Shown: positions 1 to 5,065, numbered from the stretch's first letter. The stretch: 5,834 nt of DNA from WLJO01 sp046597895 (GCA_046597895.1 JBKJJS010000042.1:1-5834), one strand, 5' to 3'. Numbers and translations: made by a program. Notes: generated by a model not told the origin, from the sequence alone.

Positions 1-150
1 CGCCGGGCGCGCCTGTCCGAGATGGTGCCCGTGCGCTTCTCGCCCGACGTCATGGACGAAGTGCGCCGCCGCGCCGACCAAGACGATCGGTCGGTATCGG
101 CGTGGATCCGTCGCGCCGTCCAACACGAGATCGACCGCAATGCCAGCTGA
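1..150 (+). CDS. Ribbon-helix-helix (CopG-like) protein, C-terminal part
   Basis: The frame is open from the first base and ends in TGA at 148-150, giving 49 residues of a protein whose N-terminus lies outside the window. Seen: VPVRFSPDVMDEV followed by RRRADQDDRSVSAWIRRAVQHEID. That is the pattern of a beta-strand, helix A, a turn and helix B in an RHH DNA-binding fold; the DRSVSAWIRRAV stretch is the usual turn into helix B. Known: proteins of this fold are dimeric repressors, often antitoxins. The next gene starts inside this one (11 bp overlap), so the two are probably translated together. I infer a DNA-binding regulator or antitoxin role. The true start and any operator are not visible. 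Confidence 0.7.
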   Translation, partial: RRARLSEMVPVRFSPDVMDEVRRRADQDDRSVSAWIRRAVQHEIDRNAS

Positions 151-435
151 GACCTTCCGCAACCTTGCCGAGCACAATGGTGACGCCCTCCGCGCCGCGC
201 TCGTCGATGCGTACGCCTGGATGGAGTTCCTCCCCACCACCGATCGGCGTCTGTTCGTGGATGAGTTCGCCAGGGTGGTGACGGCCGTCGCAAAGTCCGA
301 CAACTACGCCCCCTGAGCCAGCTCGTACGCGAGTGGCGAGCGACCGCCGAAGCGCATGCGGATCCGCAGCTCGCTGGTCGGCTGCGCGCCCAGATCGCGG
401 CTCACGGCGACTCGGTGGGTCGTCCCGCCGGCTGA
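140..435 (+). pseudogene. Small protein of unknown function, broken by a one-base frameshift
   Basis: The ATG at 140 overlaps the end of the RHH gene. The first frame encodes 58 residues (MPAETFRNLAEHNGDALRAA, then AYAWMEFLPTTDRRLFVDEF) and stops at TGA 314-316, right after a run of five C (309-313). Moving to the neighbouring frame at that run continues smoothly as LSQLVREWRATAEAHADP and LAGRLRAQIAAHG, ending in TGA 433-435. Helical, charged character carries on across the join, so a six-C run with one C lost explains the break. The repaired protein would be about 98 residues. I do not recognise a named family. Its overlap with an RHH gene suggests a toxin-antitoxin-like pair, which is inference. 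A sequencing error in the C run would give the same picture. Confidence 0.6.
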
Positions 436-537
436 ACCCCGGTGCCCAAACGAGTGAGGCGTGAAGAGCTCACGGTGAATCTCTGCGAGCATGAGCCATC
501 GGCAGCGGGCGGTTCTCACTTCAGCGCGGCCGCCTGC

Positions 538-553
538 TGATATCGTGATATCA
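538..553 (+). promoter_or_regulatory. Operator palindrome and -10 element of the antitoxin/doc operon
   Basis: TGATATC and GATATCA form a perfect 7-bp inverted repeat with a 2-bp spacer, ending one base before the ATG at 555. Within it, TATCGT (541-546) fits the actinobacterial -10 consensus TANNNT and would place the transcription start at about the A of the ATG. There is no Shine-Dalgarno sequence before 555, so the mRNA is probably leaderless. RHH antitoxins usually bind such palindromes over their own promoter, so autorepression, strengthened by the Doc complex, is the likely control. Confidence 0.6.
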
Positions 554-554
554 C

Positions 555-767
555 ATGGCGACTCACCAGCTCCCGCTTCGACTGCCCGAGGACGTCTACG
601 TCGCGCTCAAGACTCAGGCGACGTACGCCGATCGTTCGATGAACGAGATCGCCGTGGAGGCACTGCGCATCCACCTCGCTGACGCACAGCGCCAGGCGGA
701 GATCGACAAGGCAGCAACTAGCGTTCGAAAGCGGTACCGGCAGGCCCTCGACCGACTCGCCGAGTAG
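555..767 (+). CDS. RHH antitoxin of a Doc-type toxin-antitoxin pair
   Basis: 70 residues. Seen: a short N-terminal strand (HQLPLRLPEDV, residues 4-14), helix A to about residue 23, the turn ADRSMNEIAVEALR (helix B, about 25-38), then a charged tail (AQRQAEIDKAATSVRKRYRQALDRLAE). The first half fits the RHH DNA-binding fold. Known: in such antitoxins the C-terminal tail is the part that wraps the toxin. Its stop codon (TAG 765-767) shares one base with the GTG start of the downstream Doc gene, so the two are translationally coupled. The start at 555 is supported by the operator and -10 element directly in front of it and by the complete RHH strand; mRNA is probably leaderless. The partner toxin identifies the role with good confidence. 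This is not the Phd-type antitoxin of phage P1 doc. Confidence 0.85.
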   Translation: MATHQLPLRLPEDVYVALKTQATYADRSMNEIAVEALRIHLADAQRQAEIDKAATSVRKRYRQALDRLAE

Positions 768-1150
768 TGGGCGCGATCTACCTCGACGCTGACGACGTTC
801 TTCGACTGCACGAGCTCGAGGTGGGTCCGGGCGTCGGGCTGCGCGACGGGCACCTGTTGGAGGCAGCAGTGGAGCGCCCCCGTCAGAGCGCCTTCGGCGA
901 GGATGCGTACCCGACGTTCGCGGCGAAGGCTGCGGCGCTGTGCGAGTCCCTTGCGCAGAACCATCCGTTCATCGATGGCAACAAGCGGGTCGCCGTGCTC
1001 GCCTCGTTCGTGTTCCTGGAGATCAACGGGTTTGAGGTCGACACCTCGAACGACGATGTCGTCGAGACCGTTCTCGCGCTGGTCACGCATGACCTCGACT
1101 TCGGCGGACTCGTCGCCAAGTTCGACTCGTGGATGCGTCAGATCGAGTGA
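767..1150 (+). CDS. doc: Death-on-curing (Doc) family toxin, Fic fold
   Basis: 127 residues, GTG start overlapping the antitoxin stop by one base; the length is normal for Doc proteins. Seen: the N-terminal IYLDADDVLRLHE segment, the GLRDGHLLEAAVERP segment, a glycine- and tyrosine-bearing loop (FGEDAYPTFAAKAAAL), then the catalytic motif NHPFIDGNKR (residues 65-74). The motif histidine is residue 66, the aspartate 70 and the lysine 73. Known: Doc is a Fic-fold toxin; the phage P1 enzyme phosphorylates elongation factor Tu and stops translation. The lysine of the NKR end is typical of Doc rather than of AMP-transferring Fic proteins, which read GNGR; the glycine at 71 is as in Fic. All key residues are present, so the toxin is probably active and held in check by the RHH protein encoded upstream. 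No terminator is evident after it. Confidence 0.92.
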   Translation: MGAIYLDADDVLRLHELEVGPGVGLRDGHLLEAAVERPRQSAFGEDAYPTFAAKAAALCESLAQNHPFIDGNKRVAVLASFVFLEINGFEVDTSNDDVVETVLALVTHDLDFGGLVAKFDSWMRQIE

Positions 1151-1293
1151 CAGCGCGGACATCAACCTTCGCGACTTCCCCGGAGCCTGATCGAGGAGGC
1201 GTTTGTTGGCGGCCTGACTTGGTGGAGCTGTCGTCGGACGTTGTCGTCGTTTGCGGCACCACTGACGCGGGTGAGTTCGCCCGGATGGTGGCT
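1151..1293. other. Non-coding stretch between doc and the left repeat
   Basis: I see no convincing gene here. A plus-strand frame runs from within the end of doc through this stretch into the repeat (stop at 1339-1341). Its first part (TSTFATSPEPDRGGV) has no protein-like pattern, while LVELSSDVVVVCGTTDAGEFARMV just before the repeat could be a gene remnant. I do not recognise it. Confidence 0.4.
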
Positions 1294-1428
1294 GCCGGCG
1301 CCGAAATCGACCGCTCCGCCGCGCTGAACAGACTCTTCTGAGGGCGGCGACCCGCACCGATGGCGGCCGGCGACCCGACGACGGGGCGAACCGAACCCAA
1401 GGGCGACGAAGTCCTCACCCGCTCAGTG
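1294..1428 (+). repeat. Left copy of a direct repeat of at least 135 bp
   Basis: This segment matches 5700-5834 in the same orientation at 133 of 135 positions; the only differences are two adjacent bases (1330-1331 versus 5736-5737). The left boundary is sharp: upstream of GCCGGCGCC the two copies diverge. The right extent is unknown because the other copy is cut by the window edge. It opens with a frame ending AAGAEIDRSAALNRLF then TGA (1339-1341), followed by GC-rich non-coding DNA with a 10-bp internal direct repeat CGGCGACCCG at 1345-1354 and 1368-1377. The spacing between copies is 4406 bp. Confidence 0.95.
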
Positions 1429-1434
1429 GCTGCG

Positions 1435-1453
1435 AGGCCCCGCCCGCGGGCCT
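1435..1453. other. Short GC-rich inverted repeat
   Basis: AGGCCC and GGGCCT pair perfectly around a 7-base loop, just past the known end of the left 135-bp repeat. No T-run follows on either strand. It could be a weak terminator-like hairpin or a recombination-associated structure. Confidence 0.3.
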
Positions 1454-1519
1454 AGCTCCCCGAAGCGGCGCCTATCGATCGGTTGCGCGGATACTGACCC
1501 GTCGCGATCGTTCTGGCGC

Positions 1520-1549
1520 GCAATCCACAACGAGGAGCTTGTGGATTGC
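1520..1549 (-). terminator. 11-bp perfect hairpin downstream of the tRNA-Phe remnant, possible terminator
   Basis: GCAATCCACAA (1520-1530) and TTGTGGATTGC (1539-1549) are exact reverse complements separated by eight bases. Read on the minus strand it lies 37 bases after the 3' end of the tRNA-Phe half, where a tRNA terminator would be expected. There is no T-run, which is common for actinobacterial terminators but leaves the function open; a protein-binding palindrome is the alternative. Confidence 0.45.
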
Positions 1550-1560
1550 CGCCCAGATCG

Positions 1561-1580
1561 GCGGTGCAAAGACTCACCGC
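1561..1580 (-). other. 6-bp hairpin next to the tRNA-Phe remnant
   Basis: GCGGTG and CACCGC pair around an eight-base loop, starting six bases past the tRNA discriminator position on the minus strand. Together with the hairpin at 1520-1549 it makes two successive stem-loops after the tRNA end. The function is not clear: part of a terminator region or of the integrase-binding DNA around the attachment site. Confidence 0.35.
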
Positions 1581-1585
1581 TCCAG

Positions 1586-1627
1586 TGGTCGAGACCGGCG
1601 TCGATCCGGTGACCTTCCGCTTTTCAG
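1586..1627 (-). tRNA. 3' half of a tRNA-Phe(GAA) gene; attachment-site remnant
   Basis: Read on the minus strand from 1627: CTGAAAA is the tRNA-Phe anticodon loop with anticodon GAA, then GCGGA (3' side of the anticodon stem), AGGTC (variable loop), ACCGG and CCGGT (T stem, 5 bp) around ATCGACG, then CTCGACC (3' side of the acceptor stem) and discriminator A at 1586. This is the actinobacterial tRNA-Phe pattern. Upstream of 1627 the matching TCCGC strand of the anticodon stem is absent (the sequence reads CGAAA), and no GGTCGAG acceptor strand occurs at the right distance, so this is only the 3' half. The T loop starts with A instead of the invariant T. A cut at the anticodon loop is the classic crossover point for tyrosine recombinases, so this is most likely an att site at the end of an integrated element. 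Confidence 0.82.
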
Positions 1628-1750
1628 TTTCGTCCATGGGCATTTCGGCGGACCTCAGTAAGCACCTACAAACGCCTGACCAGGGGACACGCGATTCGAC
1701 GAATGACGGCGAACCCTGACGAACCGCCGCCGAAGCCGGTGTTCGGACCC

Positions 1751-1873
1751 GCGGTGAGATAACCGTTGAGCGCGGTGAGATGCCGCGCTGAACTCCTCAT
1801 CGAGGGCAACCCGGGGATCTCGCCGTCGACCCGCGCGTGCGGCGGTGCCGCCCGGTTGCGCGGACCTCACCGC
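1751..1873. repeat. Cluster of a GCGGTGAGAT-like 10-mer near the attachment site
   Basis: GCGGTGAGAT occurs exactly at 1751-1760 and 1772-1781, 21 bp apart (two helical turns, same face). Inverted variants follow: ATCTCGCCGT at 1817-1826 (8 of 10 match) and ACCTCACCGC at 1864-1873 (9 of 10). They lie 124-246 bp from the tRNA-Phe half. Such spaced short repeats beside an att core resemble arm-type integrase-binding or regulator-binding sites; this is inference. I see no gene in 1628-1879; it also holds a short palindrome ATTCGACGAAT at 1694-1704. Confidence 0.4.
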
Positions 1874-1879
1874 GCCCCG

Positions 1880-1958
1880 GAGACTCCAGCGAAGCTGGTA
1901 TCTCCATATGTGCCTTCATCCGATCCGCGGCGCGGACACCTCACCCGAGCCTGTCGCT
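1880..1958 (+). repeat. Copy A of a hairpin-plus-ATG motif
   Basis: A 25-base stem-loop (1880-1904: GAGA and TCTC outer stem, two mismatched pairs, CCAGC and GCTGG inner stem, loop GAA) is followed after three bases by ATGTGCCTTCATCCGATC (1908-1925) and a small second stem (1924-1928 with 1932-1936). A second copy lies inverted at 4657-4735; the two agree at 61 of 79 positions, with no difference in the 18 bases from the ATG. The frame from the ATG (MCLHPIRGADTSPEPVA) ends after 27 residues, so a protein start here would be a remnant. No Shine-Dalgarno sequence is present in this copy. Confidence 0.7.
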
Positions 1959-2023
1959 CACGCCTGTGCGGACGTTGTTCGAGCACCCTGAGGTACTGGG
2001 GGCGGGCGGGCATGGCGTGGATG

Positions 2024-2287
2024 ACCTGCGGCGACAGCGAGAACTGCGGCCTCGGCTCCGTCCACACCGGGTTTGGGATCCCAGCGCCAGTCGTTGAGGT
2101 CGACGAACACGCGTAGTGCCACCTATGCAGCCCGTTTGTTGCCGTCGGGCAGCGGATGGTTTCGGGCCAGGCGTACCAGGAGCACGGCGGCCTTGTCGAC
2201 GAAGTGAGGGTAGAAGTCGGTGTCACCGAAGCCCGCGGCGGGCGCGTGGAGGGCGGAATCGGCCAGATCCAGGTACTCGATGGTCAC
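2024..2287 (-). pseudogene. Decayed Doc-family toxin gene
   Basis: Read from a GTG at 2287, which overlaps the stop of the antitoxin remnant by four bases (GTGA), the frame gives VTIEYLDLAD, then SALHAPAAGFGDTDFYP, then KAAVLLVRLARNHPLPDGNKRAA, a stop (TAG 2123-2125), then VALRVFVDLNDWRWDP and EAAVLAVAAG. The catalytic motif HPLPDGNKR is clear. Compared with Doc proteins such as the one at 767-1150, about 25 residues are missing between YLDLAD and SALHAP, and the stop lies where Doc proteins often have tryptophan (GNKR-x-AWVA). Similarity fades after AVAAG (about 2024). Deletion plus nonsense means it is inactive as a toxin. It is a different lineage from the intact doc: the shared residues are mainly the motif. 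Confidence 0.85.
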
Positions 2288-2502
2288 TTGGCGAGGCGCT
2301 CGAGCAGTTCGCGGTCTTCGTGGATGATCTGGCGCAGGCGGCGCTTGAAGGCAGGGTCTTTCTGGCGGCGTTCGACGGCTTCGCGCAGGGCGAGTTCGAC
2401 GGTCTCGTTGAGGCTCTGTCCTTCGGCTCGCGCGAGCGCCTCAGTGCGGAGCGCGAAGCGCCCGATATGTGCGCTCCGCGCCAGCCACGATCCGGCGAAG
2501 TC
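2284..2502 (-). pseudogene. Antitoxin remnant paired with the decayed Doc
   Basis: The minus frame from 2502 to TGA 2284-2286 reads 72 residues, including FALRTEALARAEGQSLNETV, ELALREAVERRQKDPAFKRR and LRQIIHEDRELLERLAK. The SLNETVELALREAVERR part resembles the turn and second helix of RHH antitoxins, followed by a charged toxin-binding tail. There is no ATG, GTG or TTG in frame at its 5' end, and the reading frame there adjoins the IS110 stub, so the N-terminus has been lost. The four-base stop/start overlap with the Doc remnant repeats the layout of the intact pair at 555-1150 and shows they were an operon. Family assignment rests on pattern and partner only. Confidence 0.7.
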
Positions 2503-2686
2503 AGGTGCCGCGGAGCAACGCTGTCACTTCAGCAATGGTGAGCTGTCGGTGTTCGGCCGCACAGCGGACGAACACGACCACGGCATCCAGGGAGTGCAGC
2601 CAAAGGTCGTCGAGCACCGTCTCGCTGTGGTCGACCGCGGCTGCGGTGTGGGACCCCTTGTGAGGGTCGATGCCGATCATGAACAT
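2501..2686 (-). mobile_element. IS110-family transposase, N-terminal stub
   Basis: From ATG at 2686 (or 2680) the frame reads MFMIGIDPHKGSHTAAAVD. This is the first strand of the RuvC-like DEDD domain that opens IS110-family transposases, with the first catalytic aspartate in IGIDPHK. Family resemblance weakens after about 30 residues; the rest (DAVVVFVRCAAEHRQLTIAEVTALLRGT) reaches a TGA at 2501-2503 and may belong to another sequence fused to it. A full enzyme is about 350-400 residues, so more than 80 percent is missing and the stub cannot work. It abuts the truncated antitoxin, so insertion and later deletion here probably removed that antitoxin's N-terminus. Confidence 0.75.
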
Positions 2687-3017
2687 GGCGTGCGCCAATG
2701 CTGTGGAAGTGAGGTTCGCCGCGGCGGGCACACCTGATATGTGGTTGATGCCGTTCCTCTTACGAGCCACACCGCGCCAGGATTTGACCGGCTGGACGCT
2801 TCGCTCAGAAGTCAACCATCACGGCGACAGGGCATTCGAGAGACACACCCGGCCAGACCCCGAACGCTACGAAAACCGCTGGCCCTTGACATTGCATCAC
2901 ATCCTCTATCAGGGCAATCTGCTCGTTACGGCTTCGTGGGGCTCCCGCACCCCGGCGGAGGGCTGTAGGCCCGGTCAGCGGGATACGGCGCAGCCGTTCA
3001 CGCACTCGACGTGTGGT
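2687..3017. other. Non-coding region between the flavoprotein gene and the IS110 stub
   Basis: No convincing gene on either strand; the open frames present lack recognisable protein patterns. It lies upstream of the IS110 stub on the minus strand. In the IS110 group this left-end non-coding stretch carries the bridge RNA that guides target choice, so part of 2687 to about 2890 may be a former bridge-RNA gene. I cannot show its fold here. TGGTTGA (2742-2748) and TCAACCA (2812-2818) form a short inverted repeat. The stretch 2873-2930 is less GC-rich than its surroundings. Confidence 0.4.
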
Positions 3018-4181
3018 TCAAAAGCGGACGTTCGATAGGTCGCGTCCGAGTCGTAGCTTCCCGCCGGTGATATAGGCAGCCGGACTCATCGCAACGTGCT
3101 TCGCAGCAGCACGTGCGTCTCTCTCACGCCTTTCGAGCGGCGACGACCGCAGGATGGCAACCGCTCCGGCCATTTCGGTGACCAAGTTGATTGCCCAGAG
3201 GGCTGATTGGCTCGCGAATGTGCACGCGAGTCGGAAGTCGACCCGGCTCGCTTCTAGGCCGATGCCGGCCTCGATCCCCTCCAGCAGAGTGCTCATCGTG
3301 TGGCGAAGGTACGCCCGGCTCGCAGCGGTGCGCGCCTGGATCTGGCCAAGCTGCGACTGAATCAGTTCGCGCTCTGCGAGCGGGACACTGTCGCCGCTCC
3401 GCTTTGCGGAGCCCGCCGTTGTTGCGAAGTCATTGATCGCGCCAGCTGCGATGCCGAGCGGCACGGTGGCGACCGTCCACGGATAGATCGAGCGGGTGGG
3501 AAGCCGATAGAGCGTGCCGGGCTGCGTGGGGTCTGGCTGGAACGCGTGCGCAAAGCGGTCGGGTACGAACACCTCCACGAACTCGAAGTCGACGCTCCCG
3601 GTGGCACAGAGACCCGAAACCTGCCAGTTGTCGTGGAGCAGAACATCCTTTCGCGGTGCAAACACGAAAATCACTTCACCGGTCGCTTGCTCGCTTTCTT
3701 CGACCACACACACTGGGGTGAACCATGTGCCGTGCGGCGAACCGCTCCCGAACGGCCACCGACCGGTCACGGAGTAACCGCCCGGAACGCGAACCGCACG
3801 TCCCACGGCACCAGTGGACGAGACCACGAACGCCAGGGGATCGTCAAAAATCTCCCTAGCGCTCTCCGCCGGCAGGTATGCCCCCACCCGGGCCATGCCG
3901 CCCCCATTGCCGACTAGCCAACCAACCGTGCCGTCAAGAGCCGCCGCTGCCTCGACGACATCCATGAACTCAAGCGCAGACAGCCCGGGCCCACCGAGCG
4001 ATGACGGCAGAAGGAGTCGGAACAAACCCAGCGTGGCGAGTTGCTCAAAGAGGTCATCAGGCAATCGACCGTTCGAGTCGAACTCGCTCCGATGCTCCGC
4101 CACGGCAGCCGCGAGCCCATCGACTCCCGCAGCCAACTCAATTGCTGCACCCGAACTCCGACTCTCTGCGAGCGATGTCAT
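3018..4181 (-). CDS. Acyl-CoA-dehydrogenase-fold flavoprotein (probable flavin-dependent monooxygenase or dehydrogenase)
   Basis: 387 residues, the usual length for the family. Seen: an N-terminal helical part (LPDDLFEQLATLGLFRLLLPSSLGGPG, residues 40-66), ALDGTVGWLVG (81-91), the central barrel with GRWPFGSGSPHGTWF (140-154) and NWQVSGLCATGSVDFEFVEVFVPDRF (185-210), then a long C-terminal helical bundle ending RDARAAAKHVAMSPAAY. The WPFGSGS and GL-x-x-TGS patterns and the RDARAAAKH end fit the branch that includes HsaA-like and DszC-like two-component monooxygenases. There the C-terminal domain is the 'acyl-CoA dehydrogenase type 2' form rather than a classical fatty-acyl-CoA dehydrogenase. 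The start at 4181 is chosen because GGGAGGG lies 5-11 bases before the ATG and because upstream residues lack family pattern. TAGGGT (minus strand, 4210-4215) could be the -10 element. Substrate is unknown; no reductase gene is nearby. Confidence 0.85.
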   Translation of the reverse strand: MTSLAESRSSGAAIELAAGVDGLAAAVAEHRSEFDSNGRLPDDLFEQLATLGLFRLLLPSSLGGPGLSALEFMDVVEAAAALDGTVGWLVGNGGGMARVGAYLPAESAREIFDDPLAFVVSSTGAVGRAVRVPGGYSVTGRWPFGSGSPHGTWFTPVCVVEESEQATGEVIFVFAPRKDVLLHDNWQVSGLCATGSVDFEFVEVFVPDRFAHAFQPDPTQPGTLYRLPTRSIYPWTVATVPLGIAAGAINDFATTAGSAKRSGDSVPLAERELIQSQLGQIQARTAASRAYLRHTMSTLLEGIEAGIGLEASRVDFRLACTFASQSALWAINLVTEMAGAVAILRSSPLERRERDARAAAKHVAMSPAAYITGGKLRLGRDLSNVRF

Positions 4182-4317
4182 GGCTGCCCTCCCTATCTCC
4201 GTGCGGGCCACCCTAGACACCCTGCACCCCCCATACCTGCCGATCAGGCGCCGAGGCCATTCACTTTCTCGCGGGAAAACGAGCGAACTGCGAGGCGGTA
4301 TCAATCTGCGGTTCGGC

Positions 4318-4707
4318 TCACCGATCAACCGCGACCGTGCGACCTCGATGTCTGCACACGAGCCAGATGCACAGCGCGAGGAGGCCGAGCGCCACGCCCG
4401 TGCGCAGTACGGCACCCCAATGGATGACGAACGAGTGCGAATCGGTCTGACTAGACGAGGCGCCGGCGAGCACAAGCGGGAGCGTCACGGGGGACTGACG
4501 CGCTGGCTTGCTGGCAAGGCCAGATCTGTAGATATTCCGGTAATCGGTGGAGGCTGCGGGCGGCCCTGCGTCGAGACCGCTGGCGGCCAGATCACCGGAA
4601 TAACCCGACTCCTCCGCCCGGACTACCGGAACAACCACGCCGGGCGCCCAGATGGGAGCGACTTGCTCCGGTGGTGGGTCAGCGCAGCCGATCGGATGAA
4701 GGCACAT
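4318..4707 (-). CDS. Possible small single-span membrane protein
   Basis: 129 residues, family not recognised. Seen: MCLHPIGCADPPPEQVAPIW at the start, a proline-, serine- and alanine-rich middle, then a hydrophobic segment WGAVLRTGVALGLLALCIWLVC (residues 97-118) followed by basic RHRGR. That suggests a C-terminal anchor with a short cytoplasmic tail. The ATG follows a hairpin (4711-4735) by three bases; GGTGG in the hairpin's 3' arm, nine bases before the ATG, is a weak Shine-Dalgarno candidate that the hairpin would bury. The first 17 codons match copy A at 1908-1958 with two of the differences silent. It ends 136 bp before the flavoprotein gene on the same strand. Because GC-rich DNA often has chance open frames, this gene is uncertain. 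Confidence 0.4.
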   Translation of the reverse strand: MCLHPIGCADPPPEQVAPIWAPGVVVPVVRAEESGYSGDLAASGLDAGPPAASTDYRNIYRSGLASKPARQSPVTLPLVLAGASSSQTDSHSFVIHWGAVLRTGVALGLLALCIWLVCRHRGRTVAVDR

Positions 4708-4735
4708 AGCGAGGTTCCACCTTCGGTGGCACCTC
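4657..4735 (-). repeat. Copy B of the hairpin-plus-ATG motif, inverted relative to copy A
   Basis: On the minus strand: a stem-loop at 4735-4711 (GAGGT with ACCTC, a G-A mismatch, CCACC with GGTGG, loop GAA), three bases, then ATGTGCCTTCATCCGATC from 4707. Relative to copy A, two stem pairs change on both sides and stay paired (A-T to G-C, and G-C to C-G), and a third goes from C-A mismatch to T-A pair. The second small stem (TCGGC with GCTGA) also stays paired through a C-G to G-T change. This argues that the folded form matters, at RNA or single-strand DNA level. Confidence 0.7.
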
Positions 4736-4867
4736 CAGGCCGCCGACGAGGCGTCTGGCCGACGCGAGCGAGATCGCTTGGGGACGTCGGCAACCTCCCC
4801 GCGATCACGACACGAATTGGCACCACGCTGCCGGCACCGAGCCAGGTTCCGGCCCCGAGGAGTCCAG

Positions 4868-4873
4868 TACCCT
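4868..4873 (+). promoter_or_regulatory. Candidate -10 element for a leaderless gene
   Basis: TACCCT fits TANNNT and lies six bases before the ATG at 4880. This is the spacing expected when transcription starts at the start codon itself. No Shine-Dalgarno sequence precedes that ATG. No clear -35 hexamer is visible. Confidence 0.35.
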
Positions 4874-4879
4874 CAGGCC

Positions 4880-5065
4880 ATGGCCCGATGCGCCGACGAC
4901 CTCAGTCACGACTCGTAGATCGACGTCGTCAACCCCGACGACGACACCTCCGTCGAGGCCCTCGACACGTGGATCGCTGAACTCAAGCGCAGCGCCGACT
5001 GGATCGAACTGCCGACCAGCGCCGCCGGCCTCATCGCCGAGGACCGCGCCGCCCTCGGCTCGTGA
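4880..5065 (+). pseudogene. Small acidic protein gene with a premature TAG
   Basis: From ATG 4880 the frame reads MARCADDLSHDS, meets TAG at 4916-4918, then continues in the same frame as IDVVNPDDDTSVEALDTWIA, ELKRSADWIELPTSAAGL and IAEDRAALGS to TGA 5063-5065. The second part has amphipathic, protein-like composition and no further stop, so the TAG looks like a single nonsense change in a gene of about 60 residues. I do not recognise the family. Its size, acidity and a GTGA overlap with the next open frame would suit an antitoxin, but the region after it shows no recognisable toxin, so this is only a guess. Confidence 0.45.

Noticed and set aside
1129..1341. Small plus-strand gene starting inside doc and ending in the repeat
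   Set aside because: No start signal, random-looking first half, and the final 16 codons belong to the duplicated segment. At most the middle part is a gene remnant.
614..1357. Minus-strand open frame of 247 codons across the antitoxin/doc operon
   Set aside because: Arginine-rich, no family pattern; it is the antisense shadow of two overlapping genes with clear motifs.
1452..1643. Minus-strand open frame with KRKVTGSTPVSTT
   Set aside because: This peptide is the translation of the tRNA-Phe 3' half, a frequent false gene call.
1694..1704. Palindrome ATTCGACGAAT as an operator
   Set aside because: Five-base arms alone are expected by chance in several kilobases, and no gene start is next to it.
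2116..2737. Two overlapping plus-strand open frames over the decayed doc region
   Set aside because: They are antisense to the doc and antitoxin remnants, whose minus-strand translation shows HPLPDGNKR and related patterns.
4182..4475. N-terminal extension of the flavoprotein to an upstream start
   Set aside because: The 98 extra residues are low-complexity and unlike the family, and a good ribosome-binding site precedes the ATG at 4181.
3814..4980. Long plus-strand open frame (388 codons) antisense to the flavoprotein gene and beyond
   Set aside because: Its translation is rich in R, P, S and T without domain pattern, and it is a GC-driven shadow of the well-supported minus-strand gene.
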